Shown in pieces: positions 7,254 to 14,883 of a stretch of DNA of 64,000 nucleotides. How positions within the stretch are numbered: the first letter of the stretch is position 1; each line of letters begins with the position of its first letter. Under the pieces are notes generated by a model that worked only from the letters and a program-made list of their open reading frames with translations, did not search any database and had not been told where the DNA came from. Source of the DNA: CAMCXE01 sp046347475 (GTDB lineage Bacteria; Pseudomonadota; Gammaproteobacteria; Pseudomonadales; Cellvibrionaceae); assembly GCA_046347475.1 (NCBI GenBank), contig JAXMGD010000002.1, positions 434,001 through 498,000 of the forward strand, in the 5' to 3' direction. Made by a program: the position numbers and the translations under genes.

Positions 7254-8330
7254 TTAACTTTTTTCAACCGCGCTTTTACCCGGTACAGCCAGAATTTTCC
7301 AGTCATCGCCCACCGGGCTGATGCTCTGAATCCGCAGCGGCACTTGCTCACTCATCTGCGCCAGGGGCAATTCAACTAATGGCCGCGCGCTGCTGCCGAG
7401 CAGCGTTGGCGCCATGTATACCACTAATTCATCAATAAGCCCCGCCGCTAAAAACCGCCCAGCCAGCCGAGCACCGGCTTCAAGCAATACCTGGTTACAG
7501 CCGAGGCTCGCCAACCAAGCCATCAAGGTGGGCAGATCATCGGCCAGGGTTTGCACAAACGGCGCTAAGGGTGAGGCGATTGGGGCGGCCTTGGGACTGA
7601 TCAGCCAGGTGGTGCCCGGCTGTTGCAAGATGGCGGCATGCGGCGGCGTTTGCAGATGGCGATCCAACACAATACGCAAGGGTTGGCGCGTCACGCCTGC
7701 AGGTTGTGACCGCCAGGTCATACTGGGGTCATCCGCCAGCACCGTGCCCACACCGGTAATAATCGCGCAGCTGCGGGCGCGCAAACGCTGTACATCCTCC
7801 CGCGCGGCCGGGCCGGTAATCCACTTGCTCTCACCGCTGGCCATAGCCGTACGGCCATCCAAGCTCATGGCAAGTTTGCAGGTGACAAAGGGGCGCCCGT
7901 CACGCATGCGCTTGATAAAACCGCGATTGAGCTGCTGCGCTTCGGCTTCTAAACAGGGGCCTTTCACTTCAATACCCGCCGCCTGCAGCCGCGCTAAACC
8001 CTGGCCGCTCACTAGAGGGTTGGGGTCCACCATGCCATACACCACCCGCGCCACACCGGCATCGATCAGCGCTTGGCTGCAGGGGCCGGTGAGGCCTTGG
8101 TGGTTGCAGGGCTCTAAGGTGACATAGGCGGTGGCGCCGCGCGCTCGTTCGCCCGCAGCGCGCAGGGCGTGTACCTCCGCATGGGGGCCGCCAGCCTGTT
8201 GATGATAACCCTCGCCCACTTTGGCGCCTGCGGCATCAACCAATACACAGCCCACGGCGGGGTTGGGTGTAGTGGTGTTTGTTCCCAGGGCCGCAAGTTC
8301 AAGGGCCTGGCGCATCCAGTAGGCGTGCAT
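7254..8330 (-). CDS. ribD: Bifunctional diaminohydroxyphosphoribosylaminopyrimidine deaminase / 5-amino-6-(5-phosphoribosylamino)uracil reductase
   Basis: A 358-residue two-domain enzyme for the second and third steps of riboflavin synthesis. The N-terminal deaminase domain has the zinc-site motifs HAE at residues 50-52 and PCNHQGLTGPC at 74-84 (C75, C84). The reductase domain follows, starting at about 150 with RPFVTCKLAMSLDGRTA. Its first base overlaps the end of nrdR, the conserved nrdR-ribD junction seen widely in proteobacteria. Confidence 0.97.
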   Translation of the reverse strand: MHAYWMRQALELAALGTNTTTPNPAVGCVLVDAAGAKVGEGYHQQAGGPHAEVHALRAAGERARGATAYVTLEPCNHQGLTGPCSQALIDAGVARVVYGMVDPNPLVSGQGLARLQAAGIEVKGPCLEAEAQQLNRGFIKRMRDGRPFVTCKLAMSLDGRTAMASGESKWITGPAAREDVQRLRARSCAIITGVGTVLADDPSMTWRSQPAGVTRQPLRIVLDRHLQTPPHAAILQQPGTTWLISPKAAPIASPLAPFVQTLADDLPTLMAWLASLGCNQVLLEAGARLAGRFLAAGLIDELVVYMAPTLLGSSARPLVELPLAQMSEQVPLRIQSISPVGDDWKILAVPGKSAVEKS

Positions 8331-8782
8331 CAGTCTTTCTCGAGCCTATCCAATTCTTGGCGGAACTCGCTGATGTCTTGGAAGCTTCTGTACACCGAGG
8401 CAAAACGCACATAGGCCACACCGTCGAGCGCGCGCAGCTCCTCCATCACCCGCTCGCCTACCACCAAGGATTTCACTTCGCGCTCGCCAAGTGCCTGCAG
8501 ATAATGCTTCACACTGTTCACCGCCGCTTCGATGCGCTCCACGCTCACCGGACGTTTTTCCAGGGCGCGCAATAAACCATTGCGCAGCTTTTGTTCGTCG
8601 AAGGGTTGGCGGGTGCCGTCTTGTTTGATAATGCGCGGCATCACCAGCTCCGCCACTTCAAAGGTGGTGAAGCGTTCTTTGCAGGCGATGCATTCGCGGC
8701 GACGGCGCACCTGGCTGCCGTCCGCCATCAGGCGCGAGTCGATCACTTTGGTGTCAATTTGGTTGCAAAAAGGGCAGTGCAT
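8330..8782 (-). CDS. nrdR: Transcriptional repressor NrdR
   Basis: A 150-residue regulator of ribonucleotide reductase genes. It has an N-terminal zinc ribbon (C3, C6, C31, C34; MHCPFC and RRRRECIAC) and an ATP-cone domain from about residue 49, which senses dATP/ATP. It is the first gene of the nrdR-ribD pair and overlaps ribD by one base. No nrd operon is in the window, so its targets lie elsewhere. Confidence 0.97.
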   Translation of the reverse strand: MHCPFCNQIDTKVIDSRLMADGSQVRRRRECIACKERFTTFEVAELVMPRIIKQDGTRQPFDEQKLRNGLLRALEKRPVSVERIEAAVNSVKHYLQALGEREVKSLVVGERVMEELRALDGVAYVRFASVYRSFQDISEFRQELDRLEKD

Positions 8783-8791
8783 AGGGTTGCC

Positions 8792-9598
8792 TTATTTCAG
8801 GTTGAGCACATCCTGCATATCGAATAATCCGGCGCCCTGCCCTTTTAGCCAGACCGCCGCGCGCACGGCGCCTCGGGCAAACGACATACGGCTGGAGGCT
8901 TTGTGAGTGATCTCCACCCGCTCGCCCTCGGCCATAAACATCACCGTGTGATCCCCTACTACATCGCCGCCGCGCACGGTGGCAAAGCCGATGGTATCGC
9001 GGTTGCGGGGGCCGATTTGGCCCTGGCGACCGTACACCGCCACCTCATCTAGATCCCGGCCCAAGGCATCGGCCACTACCTCGCCCATGCTCAGCGCCGT
9101 GCCAGAGGGGGAATCCACCTTGTGGCGGTGGTGGGCTTCAACAATTTCTATATCTACATCATCGCCCAAAACTTCAGCAGCTATTTTCAACAATTTAAAA
9201 CACAGGTTCACCCCGGTGCTGAAGTTAGAGGCAATCACCAAGGGCATACGCTGTTGGTAGGCCAAGAGCGACGCTTTTTGCTCGGCGCTAAAGCCGGTGG
9301 TGCCCACCACCAAAGCCTTGCCCTTGGCGGCGCAGAGTTCGGCGTTGGCAAGCGTGGCCTCCGGGGTGGTGAAGTCTATAACCACATCAGTCTGATCGAT
9401 CACCCCTTCTAAGCGATCCACCACGGTCACCTCTAAGCGGCCAATACCCGCCAACTCACCGGCATCAGCCCCCAAAAGGCTACTGCCGGGGCGCGCGGTG
9501 GCGCCGCTGAGGCTCGCGTCCGGGTTGAGAGTGACCGCCTGCACGAGCACGCGGCCCATGCGGCCGTTGCAACCGGTTATGGCAATTCGAGTTGTCAT
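8792..9598 (-). CDS. dapB: 4-hydroxy-tetrahydrodipicolinate reductase
   Basis: A 268-residue NAD(P)H-dependent reductase of the diaminopimelate/lysine pathway. It has the N-terminal Rossmann GCNGRMG at residues 9-15, the catalytic EAHHRHKVDSPSGTA motif and a C-terminal FARGAVRAAVWL segment. It ends nine bases before nrdR, so it may be co-transcribed with nrdR-ribD. In Pseudomonas dapB follows dnaJ; here two small genes intervene. Confidence 0.96.
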   Translation of the reverse strand: MTTRIAITGCNGRMGRVLVQAVTLNPDASLSGATARPGSSLLGADAGELAGIGRLEVTVVDRLEGVIDQTDVVIDFTTPEATLANAELCAAKGKALVVGTTGFSAEQKASLLAYQQRMPLVIASNFSTGVNLCFKLLKIAAEVLGDDVDIEIVEAHHRHKVDSPSGTALSMGEVVADALGRDLDEVAVYGRQGQIGPRNRDTIGFATVRGGDVVGDHTVMFMAEGERVEITHKASSRMSFARGAVRAAVWLKGQGAGLFDMQDVLNLK

Positions 9599-9614
9599 CT
9601 TGTCTCCACTTTAT

Positions 9615-10187
9615 TCAATCGGGGCGCGTAACGTGCGCGGTTAATACGTGTTGCATGGCCTGTTCAGGGCTTATATCCAAAAACTCGCAGCGCTCTTTCG
9701 GCAGGTACACCGTAAAGCCACCAATTTGATAGGCCTTGGGTAAGTAAACAGCCAAAAGGTTGGTCTGGCTGCCTAGGCTAACATCCTCACAGGTGACAAA
9801 CCCCAACAGGCGCACATCGCTATCGAGGGTTACCAACACGACCTTTTGCAGCTCAGAATTTTTATTGCCCGCCATAAAATGCAGCAGATCGCGGGTGCTG
9901 GTGTAGAGGGTTTTCACCAGCGGAATACGCTCGAGCAACAAGTCAAACCAAGCGAAAATCTGCCGCAGTACATAGGCCTGTACCAAAATTCCCGCGCAAA
10001 AAATTAACACCAAAGCCGACGCAACCCCCATACCGGTGATGTATTGGCCTTCGGGCAATAATAATATCAGAGGGATTTTTAATACGGATTCTAAGGCGTC
10101 AAACAGCCAATAAATCAGCCCGAAGGTGATCATCAGCGGCAGGATAAATAAAAAGCCTTTTAAAAAGATATTGGCTAAGAATTTCAT
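9615..10187 (-). CDS. DUF502 family inner-membrane protein
   Basis: A 190-residue protein if started at the ATG at 10187 (MKFLANIFLKGFLFILPLMI); the frame stays open upstream but would run through a terminator hairpin. Two membrane helices are visible (about residues 8-30 and 55-80), followed by a soluble domain with the DUF502-type sequence LLERIPLVKTLYTSTRDLLHF. Function is unknown. It is 16 bases upstream of dapB. Confidence 0.88.
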   Translation of the reverse strand: MKFLANIFLKGFLFILPLMITFGLIYWLFDALESVLKIPLILLLPEGQYITGMGVASALVLIFCAGILVQAYVLRQIFAWFDLLLERIPLVKTLYTSTRDLLHFMAGNKNSELQKVVLVTLDSDVRLLGFVTCEDVSLGSQTNLLAVYLPKAYQIGGFTVYLPKERCEFLDISPEQAMQHVLTAHVTRPD

Positions 10188-10204
10188 AACGCATCTACGA
10201 ATGT

Positions 10205-10237
10205 GCAAAAAGAAAGGCCAGCGTTGCTGGCCTTTCT
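10205..10237 (-). terminator. Intrinsic terminator
   Basis: A perfect 12-bp stem AGAAAGGCCAGC/GCTGGCCTTTCT with a 3-base loop is followed on the minus strand by TTTTT. It ends the small gene at 10294-10527 and separates it from the DUF502 gene. Confidence 0.9.
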
Positions 10238-10293
10238 CTACCAATAATCCCAAAAACGACTAGCGCATATACTTTATTCATGCTTCTGTTCTA

Positions 10294-10527
10294 TCAATAT
10301 GGGATATCCGTCACTTTCGAAAATTCCTCCATCTCAATTTCTTCAATTGTTTTCGCTGGATGACAAATCTCGCCATTTTGCTTAGGCCAACCGAGGCTAT
10401 ATTTTAGAGTCATCCCTCCAACCCCCAGCAAAATCCACCCCAGTTTCAGATGGCGATCAGCATCGTCACCGCGAATTACTTCTTTAACACTTATAACATC
10501 ATGCAAGTTGAAAATATCAGATGCCAC
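10294..10527 (-). CDS. Small hypothetical protein
   Basis: A 77-residue protein using the GTG at 10527, which has AAAGG eight bases upstream; a GTG at 10536 is also in frame. It has one weakly hydrophobic stretch (WILLGVGGMTL) and an acidic C terminus (EEIEMEEF). I do not recognise the family. Support for it being real is the ribosome site plus a strong terminator just downstream; against it is the small size and lack of a known homologue. It lies between dnaJ and the DUF502 gene. Confidence 0.5.
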   Translation of the reverse strand: MASDIFNLHDVISVKEVIRGDDADRHLKLGWILLGVGGMTLKYSLGWPKQNGEICHPAKTIEEIEMEEFSKVTDIPY

Positions 10528-10606
10528 AGAATTCACCTTTAAATTAGTAATTATTTATTCGAATACCAAATTCCTAAGGTACCCGGATAGATTACTAGAA
10601 GGAGGT

Positions 10607-10707
10607 AATGCCCAACACCAAAACTGACCCACTAAAAAATTCAATTTTGAAAATAGTTTTTCTTATCGACTGAATCAATGTGTTGGGCATCACTGCCCAA
10701 CCTACAG
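10607..10707. repeat. REP-like repeat with TGCCCAACA arms, ending in the dnaJ stop codon
   Basis: Arms containing AATGCCCAACACC (10607-10619) and GTGTTGGGCATCACTGCCC (10680-10698) are inverted to each other. The second unit ends CAACCTAC; read on the minus strand its GTAGG supplies the TAG stop codon of dnaJ (10702-10704). Confidence 0.75.
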
Positions 10708-11829
10708 CTTCATATCTCCAAAAAAGTTCTTCATCCCCTCAAACCAACTCGACTGCTTCGGCGAGTGAGTAGAACTGCCGGTCATATCCTCCTGCAATTG
10801 ACGCAACAGATCTTTTTGCTTGGAGGTGAGGTTGACCGGTGTTTCCACAATCACGCGGCACAGCAAATCCCCGGCGGCACCGCCGCGCACGGGGGCTACA
10901 CCTTTGCCGCGCAGGCGGAAGAGTTTGCCGGTTTGGGTCTCTTCGGGGATTTTGAGTTTCACGCGGCCATCTAGGGTCGGCACTTCAATTTCCCCGCCCA
11001 AGCAGGCTTCCACCAAGCCAATGGGCACTTCGCAGTAGAGGTTTTTGCCGTCGCGCTGGAAGAACTCGTGTTCTTTTACGGAGATCTGCACATAAAGGTC
11101 GCCCGATGGGCCGCCTTCTGCACCGGCTTCGCCCTCCCCAGCTAAACGGATGCGATCGCCGTTGTCCACGCCTGGCGGCACTTTCACATTGAGGGTTTTA
11201 GTCTCCTCAACGCGGCCGTGGCCGTGGCAGTCTTTACAGGGGTCTGTGATGATTTTGCCCTTGCCGCGACAGGTCGGGCAGGTTTGTTGTACCGAGAAAA
11301 AGCCTTGCTGCATACGCACCTGGCCGTGGCCGCCACAGGTGGTACAGGTGGCGGGTTTGGTGCCGGATTTGGCGCCGCTGCCGTCGCAGGTTTTACAACT
11401 GACCAGCGTAGGCACTTTGATTTTGACACTGGTGCCCTTAACGGCATCTTCCAGGCTCAGCTCGAGGGTGTAGCGCAGGTCGGAGCCGCGCGCGGGGCCG
11501 CCTCTGCGGCCACCACCGCCGCCACCGAAGATATCGCCGAATACATCGCCAAAAATATCGCTGAAGCCGCCACCGCCAAAGCCGCCGCCCATACCGCCTG
11601 CGCCTTCAAGGCCAGCATGGCCGTATTGGTCGTAGGCGGCGCGTTTGTTTTCGTCGGAGAGTACTTCATAGGCCTCGCTGGCCTCTTTGAATTTCTCTTC
11701 GGCGTCTTTGTCGTCGGGGTTGCGGTCCGGGTGGTATTTCATCGCCACACGCCGGTAGGCCTTTTTTAAGTCCGCTTCGGAGACGCCTTTGGCAACTCCT
11801 AAAATTTCGTAATAGTCACGTTTAGCCAT
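10702..11829 (-). CDS. dnaJ: Chaperone protein DnaJ
   Basis: A 375-residue type I Hsp40, co-chaperone of DnaK. Order: J domain with HPD at residues 33-35, Gly/Phe-rich region (about 75-115), zinc centre with four CxxCxGxG repeats (CKTCDGSG, CTTCGGHG, CPTCRGKG, CKDCHGHG), then the C-terminal substrate-binding and dimerisation domains. It follows dnaK by 95 bases containing a weak hairpin. The TAG stop is part of a REP-like repeat. Confidence 0.98.
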   Translation of the reverse strand: MAKRDYYEILGVAKGVSEADLKKAYRRVAMKYHPDRNPDDKDAEEKFKEASEAYEVLSDENKRAAYDQYGHAGLEGAGGMGGGFGGGGFSDIFGDVFGDIFGGGGGGRRGGPARGSDLRYTLELSLEDAVKGTSVKIKVPTLVSCKTCDGSGAKSGTKPATCTTCGGHGQVRMQQGFFSVQQTCPTCRGKGKIITDPCKDCHGHGRVEETKTLNVKVPPGVDNGDRIRLAGEGEAGAEGGPSGDLYVQISVKEHEFFQRDGKNLYCEVPIGLVEACLGGEIEVPTLDGRVKLKIPEETQTGKLFRLRGKGVAPVRGGAAGDLLCRVIVETPVNLTSKQKDLLRQLQEDMTGSSTHSPKQSSWFEGMKNFFGDMKL

Positions 11830-11889
11830 GTAACGCTTTTTCCGTGGTCAGAAACAACAAAGCAGAGCGTAGCCCTGCTTAACCCAATC

Positions 11890-11919
11890 CAAATAAAACA
11901 CTGCGGCGCAAGGCCGCAG
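11890..11919 (-). terminator. Weak hairpin between dnaK and dnaJ
   Basis: A CTGCGGC/GCCGCAG stem with a 5-base loop is followed on the minus strand by TGTTTTATTT. It could act as a partial terminator that lowers dnaJ expression relative to dnaK, or as an mRNA stability element. Confidence 0.5.
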
Positions 11920-11924
11920 CGGGA

Positions 11925-13838
11925 TTACTTGTCTTCTTTGACTTCTTCAAACTCAGCGTCAAAGGCGCCTTCTTCACCTTTGCTACTGGATTGTTCCGCA
12001 CCACCTTGAGCGCCCGCTTGCTGCTCGGCGTAGAGCTTTTGCGCGAGGCTGGAAGAGGCTTCGGTCAACTTTTGTGTCGACGCTTCAATTTTTTCTTTAT
12101 CGTCAGTCTTGACGACGGCTTCGGCATCGCTGAGGGCGGCTTGGATGGCTGATTTTTCATCTGCAGTCGCTTTATCACCCGCTTCTTCCAGGGTTTTCTT
12201 CGTAGCATGAATCAGGCCTTCCAGGGTGTTGCGCGCGGTTACCAGCTGTTCAAACTTGCGGTCGGCCTCGGCGTTGGCTTCGGCGTCTTTCACCATGCGC
12301 TCGATCTCATCATCGCTAAGGCCTGAGCTGGCTTTAATGACGATGGACTGCTGCTTGCCGGTGGCCTTGTCTTTGGCGCTCACGTTTAAGATACCGTTGG
12401 CGTCTATGTCGAAGGTCACTTCAATTTGCGGCATGCCGCGCTGAGCGGGTGGAATGTCCGCCAGGTCAAAACGGCCCAGAGATTTATTCTGTGCTGCTTG
12501 TTTGCGCTCGCCTTGCACCACGTGGATGGTAACTGCGGTTTGGTTATCTTCTGCCGTTGAGAACACCTGTGATTTCTTGGTAGGAATCGTGGTGTTTTTC
12601 TCGATCAAGGGAGTCGCCACGCCGCCCATGGTTTCAATGCCGAGGGTGAGCGGGGTAACGTCCAGCAACAGAACGTCTTTAACATCGCCAGAGAGCACCG
12701 CGCCCTGAATAGCCGCACCAATAGCTACAGCTTCGTCTGGGTTCACGTCTTTGCGCGGCTCTTTGCCGAAGAAATCCGCCACGTATTTTTGTACCAGTGG
12801 CATACGGGTTTGACCGCCCACCAAAATCACGTCATTGATTTTATCTACGCCGATACCGGCGTCTTTCAGAGCGGTTTTAACTGGCTCCATGGAGCGCTTA
12901 ACCAGGTCTTCCACCAGAGATTCCAACTTGGCGCGGGTCAGTTTTACCGCCAAGTGTTTGGGGCCGGAGGCATCTGCGGTGATGTAGGGCAGGTTCACTT
13001 CGGTTTGCTGGCTGGAAGACAATTCGATTTTGGCTTTCTCCGCCGCTTCTTTTAAGCGTTGCAGGGCCAGTGGGTCGTTCTTCAGGTTAATGCCGCTGGA
13101 TTTTTGGAAGTCCTCTACGAAAAACTCAATCAAACGCATATCGAAGTCTTCACCCCCTAAGAAGGTGTCACCATTGGTGGCGAGCACTTCAAACTGGTGC
13201 TCGCCGTCTACATCGGCAATTTCGATGATGGAAATATCAAAGGTACCACCACCCAAGTCGTACACAGCAATGGTGCTGTCGCCTTTGGCTTTGTCCATAC
13301 CGTAGGCCAGGGCTGCAGCGGTGGGCTCGTTGATGATGCGCTTAACGTCCAGGCCGGCGATTTTGCCAGCGTCTTTAGTGGCTTGGCGCTGGGAGTCGTT
13401 GAAGTAAGCTGGCACCGTAATAACCGCTTCGGTGACCTTCTCGCCCAGGTAATCCTCGGCGGTTTTTTTCATTTTCTTTAATACTTCAGCGGAGATTTGC
13501 GGCGGCGCGCGGCGCTCACCTTTAACGTCCACCCAGGCGTCGCCGTTATCGGCTTTAACAATGCTGTAAGGCACCATGGCGATGTCTTTTTGCACTACGT
13601 CGTCGGTGAATTTGCGGCCGATCAGACGCTTCACAGCGAACAGTGTGTTGGTGGGGTTGGTTACGGCCTGACGCTTGGCGCTCTGGCCTACCAGGATTTC
13701 GCCGTCCTGGGTAAAGGCTACGATGGAAGGCGTAGTGCGGTCGCCCTCAGCGTTTTCGATAACCTTAGGTTTGTTACCTTCGAGAATAGATACACACGAG
13801 TTGGTTGTGCCCAAGTCGATACCAATAATTTTGCCCAT
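11925..13838 (-). CDS. dnaK: Chaperone protein DnaK (Hsp70)
   Basis: A 637-residue Hsp70 with the expected length. The N-terminal ATPase begins GKIIGIDLGTTNSCV and contains VYDLGGGTFDISI and ILVGGQTRMP; the substrate-binding domain (DVTPLTLGIET onwards) follows, with a helical lid and an EEV-like acidic tail ending EEVKEDK. It folds proteins together with DnaJ and GrpE encoded on either side. The order grpE-dnaK-dnaJ on one strand is standard. Confidence 0.99.
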   Translation of the reverse strand: MGKIIGIDLGTTNSCVSILEGNKPKVIENAEGDRTTPSIVAFTQDGEILVGQSAKRQAVTNPTNTLFAVKRLIGRKFTDDVVQKDIAMVPYSIVKADNGDAWVDVKGERRAPPQISAEVLKKMKKTAEDYLGEKVTEAVITVPAYFNDSQRQATKDAGKIAGLDVKRIINEPTAAALAYGMDKAKGDSTIAVYDLGGGTFDISIIEIADVDGEHQFEVLATNGDTFLGGEDFDMRLIEFFVEDFQKSSGINLKNDPLALQRLKEAAEKAKIELSSSQQTEVNLPYITADASGPKHLAVKLTRAKLESLVEDLVKRSMEPVKTALKDAGIGVDKINDVILVGGQTRMPLVQKYVADFFGKEPRKDVNPDEAVAIGAAIQGAVLSGDVKDVLLLDVTPLTLGIETMGGVATPLIEKNTTIPTKKSQVFSTAEDNQTAVTIHVVQGERKQAAQNKSLGRFDLADIPPAQRGMPQIEVTFDIDANGILNVSAKDKATGKQQSIVIKASSGLSDDEIERMVKDAEANAEADRKFEQLVTARNTLEGLIHATKKTLEEAGDKATADEKSAIQAALSDAEAVVKTDDKEKIEASTQKLTEASSSLAQKLYAEQQAGAQGGAEQSSSKGEEGAFDAEFEEVKEDK

Positions 13839-13965
13839 GTTAGATGGTCTCCTCGTAGGCCGTGCTGGCCGAATGTCACATGAATGTTAGTTAGGTGCCC
13901 CCAGGGGGCGTTGCAATCAATAAATAACTGGCTTTTCGCGTGGCCCGTTTTGTTGCACTTGGCAT

Positions 13966-13995
13966 CAATATTGGCACCGCTTGAGCTTTTTCAAC
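13966..13995 (-). promoter_or_regulatory. Possible sigma-32 promoter of dnaK (weak)
   Basis: On the minus strand TTGAAA and CCAATATTG are separated by 14 bases, a partial match to the heat-shock pattern CTTGAAA / CCCCATnT, about 130 bases ahead of dnaK. The -10 part matches poorly. Confidence 0.35.
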
Positions 13996-14040
13996 CCAGC
14001 TGCCCAGATTTTTTGTGGTTACTGGCAGCGGCGGGGCGAA

Positions 14041-14661
14041 TTATTCGGGTTTTTTCGATACCACTACCATGGCGGGGCGCAGCAAGCGGCCGTGCAGGGT
14101 GTAGCCCTTTTGGAACACATTTAAAACGGTGTTGGGCTCGCAGTCGGCATTGGGCACCGCTGTCATGGCCTGGTGCAGCTGAGGGTCAAAGGGCTCGCCA
14201 ACGGGGTTTACGGCTACCAGCTGTTGTTTTTCCAGGCTGCTAAGGAGTGTTTTAAGGGTCATTTCCACCCCTTCCATCAGCGTTTTTAAATCACTGCTGG
14301 AGGCGGCGGCCTCAATGGAGCGCTCCAGGTTGTCCGCCACGGGTAGGAGGTCTGACATAAACTTTTCCAGGCCGAATTTATGGGCCTTTTCTACATCCTG
14401 CTCGGCGCGGCGGCGGATGTTTTGCGCTTCCGCCATGGCGCGCAGAGACTGCTCTTTAGTCTGCATCAACTCGTCTTTTAAACGCTCGATTTCCGCCTCC
14501 AGCTCAAAAGTGAGCGGGCCTGAGGCGGCAGCTGCGGCGCCACCACCGGATGAGCTGGCTGACGCATAGGCGCCGCCTGCGGAGGAAGAAGCTGAGCTGC
14601 TAGCAAACGAAAATTCCACCTGATCTTCAGATGGCTGGGTTGAAGTGGGATCTTGACTCAC
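14041..14661 (-). CDS. grpE: Nucleotide exchange factor GrpE
   Basis: A 206-residue GrpE, which releases ADP from DnaK. The long dimer helix (from about residue 52, ELEAEIERLKDELMQTK) and the C-terminal beta domain (LLRPAMVVVSK) are normal. The N terminus is unusual: residues 19-48 are almost only Ser, Ala and Gly. Start is GTG with AGGAG a few bases upstream. It is the first gene of grpE-dnaK-dnaJ and has a strong heat-shock promoter in front. Confidence 0.97.
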   Translation of the reverse strand: MSQDPTSTQPSEDQVEFSFASSSASSSAGGAYASASSSGGGAAAAASGPLTFELEAEIERLKDELMQTKEQSLRAMAEAQNIRRRAEQDVEKAHKFGLEKFMSDLLPVADNLERSIEAAASSSDLKTLMEGVEMTLKTLLSSLEKQQLVAVNPVGEPFDPQLHQAMTAVPNADCEPNTVLNVFQKGYTLHGRLLRPAMVVVSKKPE

Positions 14662-14678
14662 AGGACTCTCCTAATAAC

Positions 14679-14708
14679 GTATTGGCCTGACGATGTATTG
14701 GCCTGACG
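14679..14708. repeat. Two direct repeats of GTATTGGCCTGACG in the grpE leader
   Basis: The 14-base unit GTATTGGCCTGACG occurs at 14679-14692 and 14695-14708 (period 16). It lies between the sigma-32 promoter and the grpE start, so it is in the 5' leader. Likely a local duplication; no role is evident. Confidence 0.7.
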
Positions 14709-14726
14709 GTTTTTAAACTGCAGCCT

Positions 14727-14754
14727 ATATGGGGTTTAGGATTAGGCATTCAAG
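14727..14754 (-). promoter_or_regulatory. Sigma-32 (heat-shock) promoter of grpE
   Basis: On the minus strand CTTGAA, a 14-base spacer and CCCCATAT match the RpoH consensus (CTTGAAA, 13-14 bases, CCCCATnT) almost exactly. It sits about 70-90 bases upstream of grpE and reads toward grpE-dnaK-dnaJ. Confidence 0.88.
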
Positions 14755-14883
14755 AGCGCTGGGGAAATTATCCGCCGAGCCTAAATAGGCCCATCACATG
14801 ATCAAAAACCGCCGCCCTACTGGGCTAGCTCTAGGCACGGTTCTACTGTATAAACAGCCACCTTTCAGCCTGGAGACCTCGGC

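Noticed and set aside
14846..14857. Possible LexA box upstream of recN (CTGT-ATAA-ACAG)
   Set aside because: The gammaproteobacterial SOS box needs eight bases between CTGT and ACAG; here there are four.
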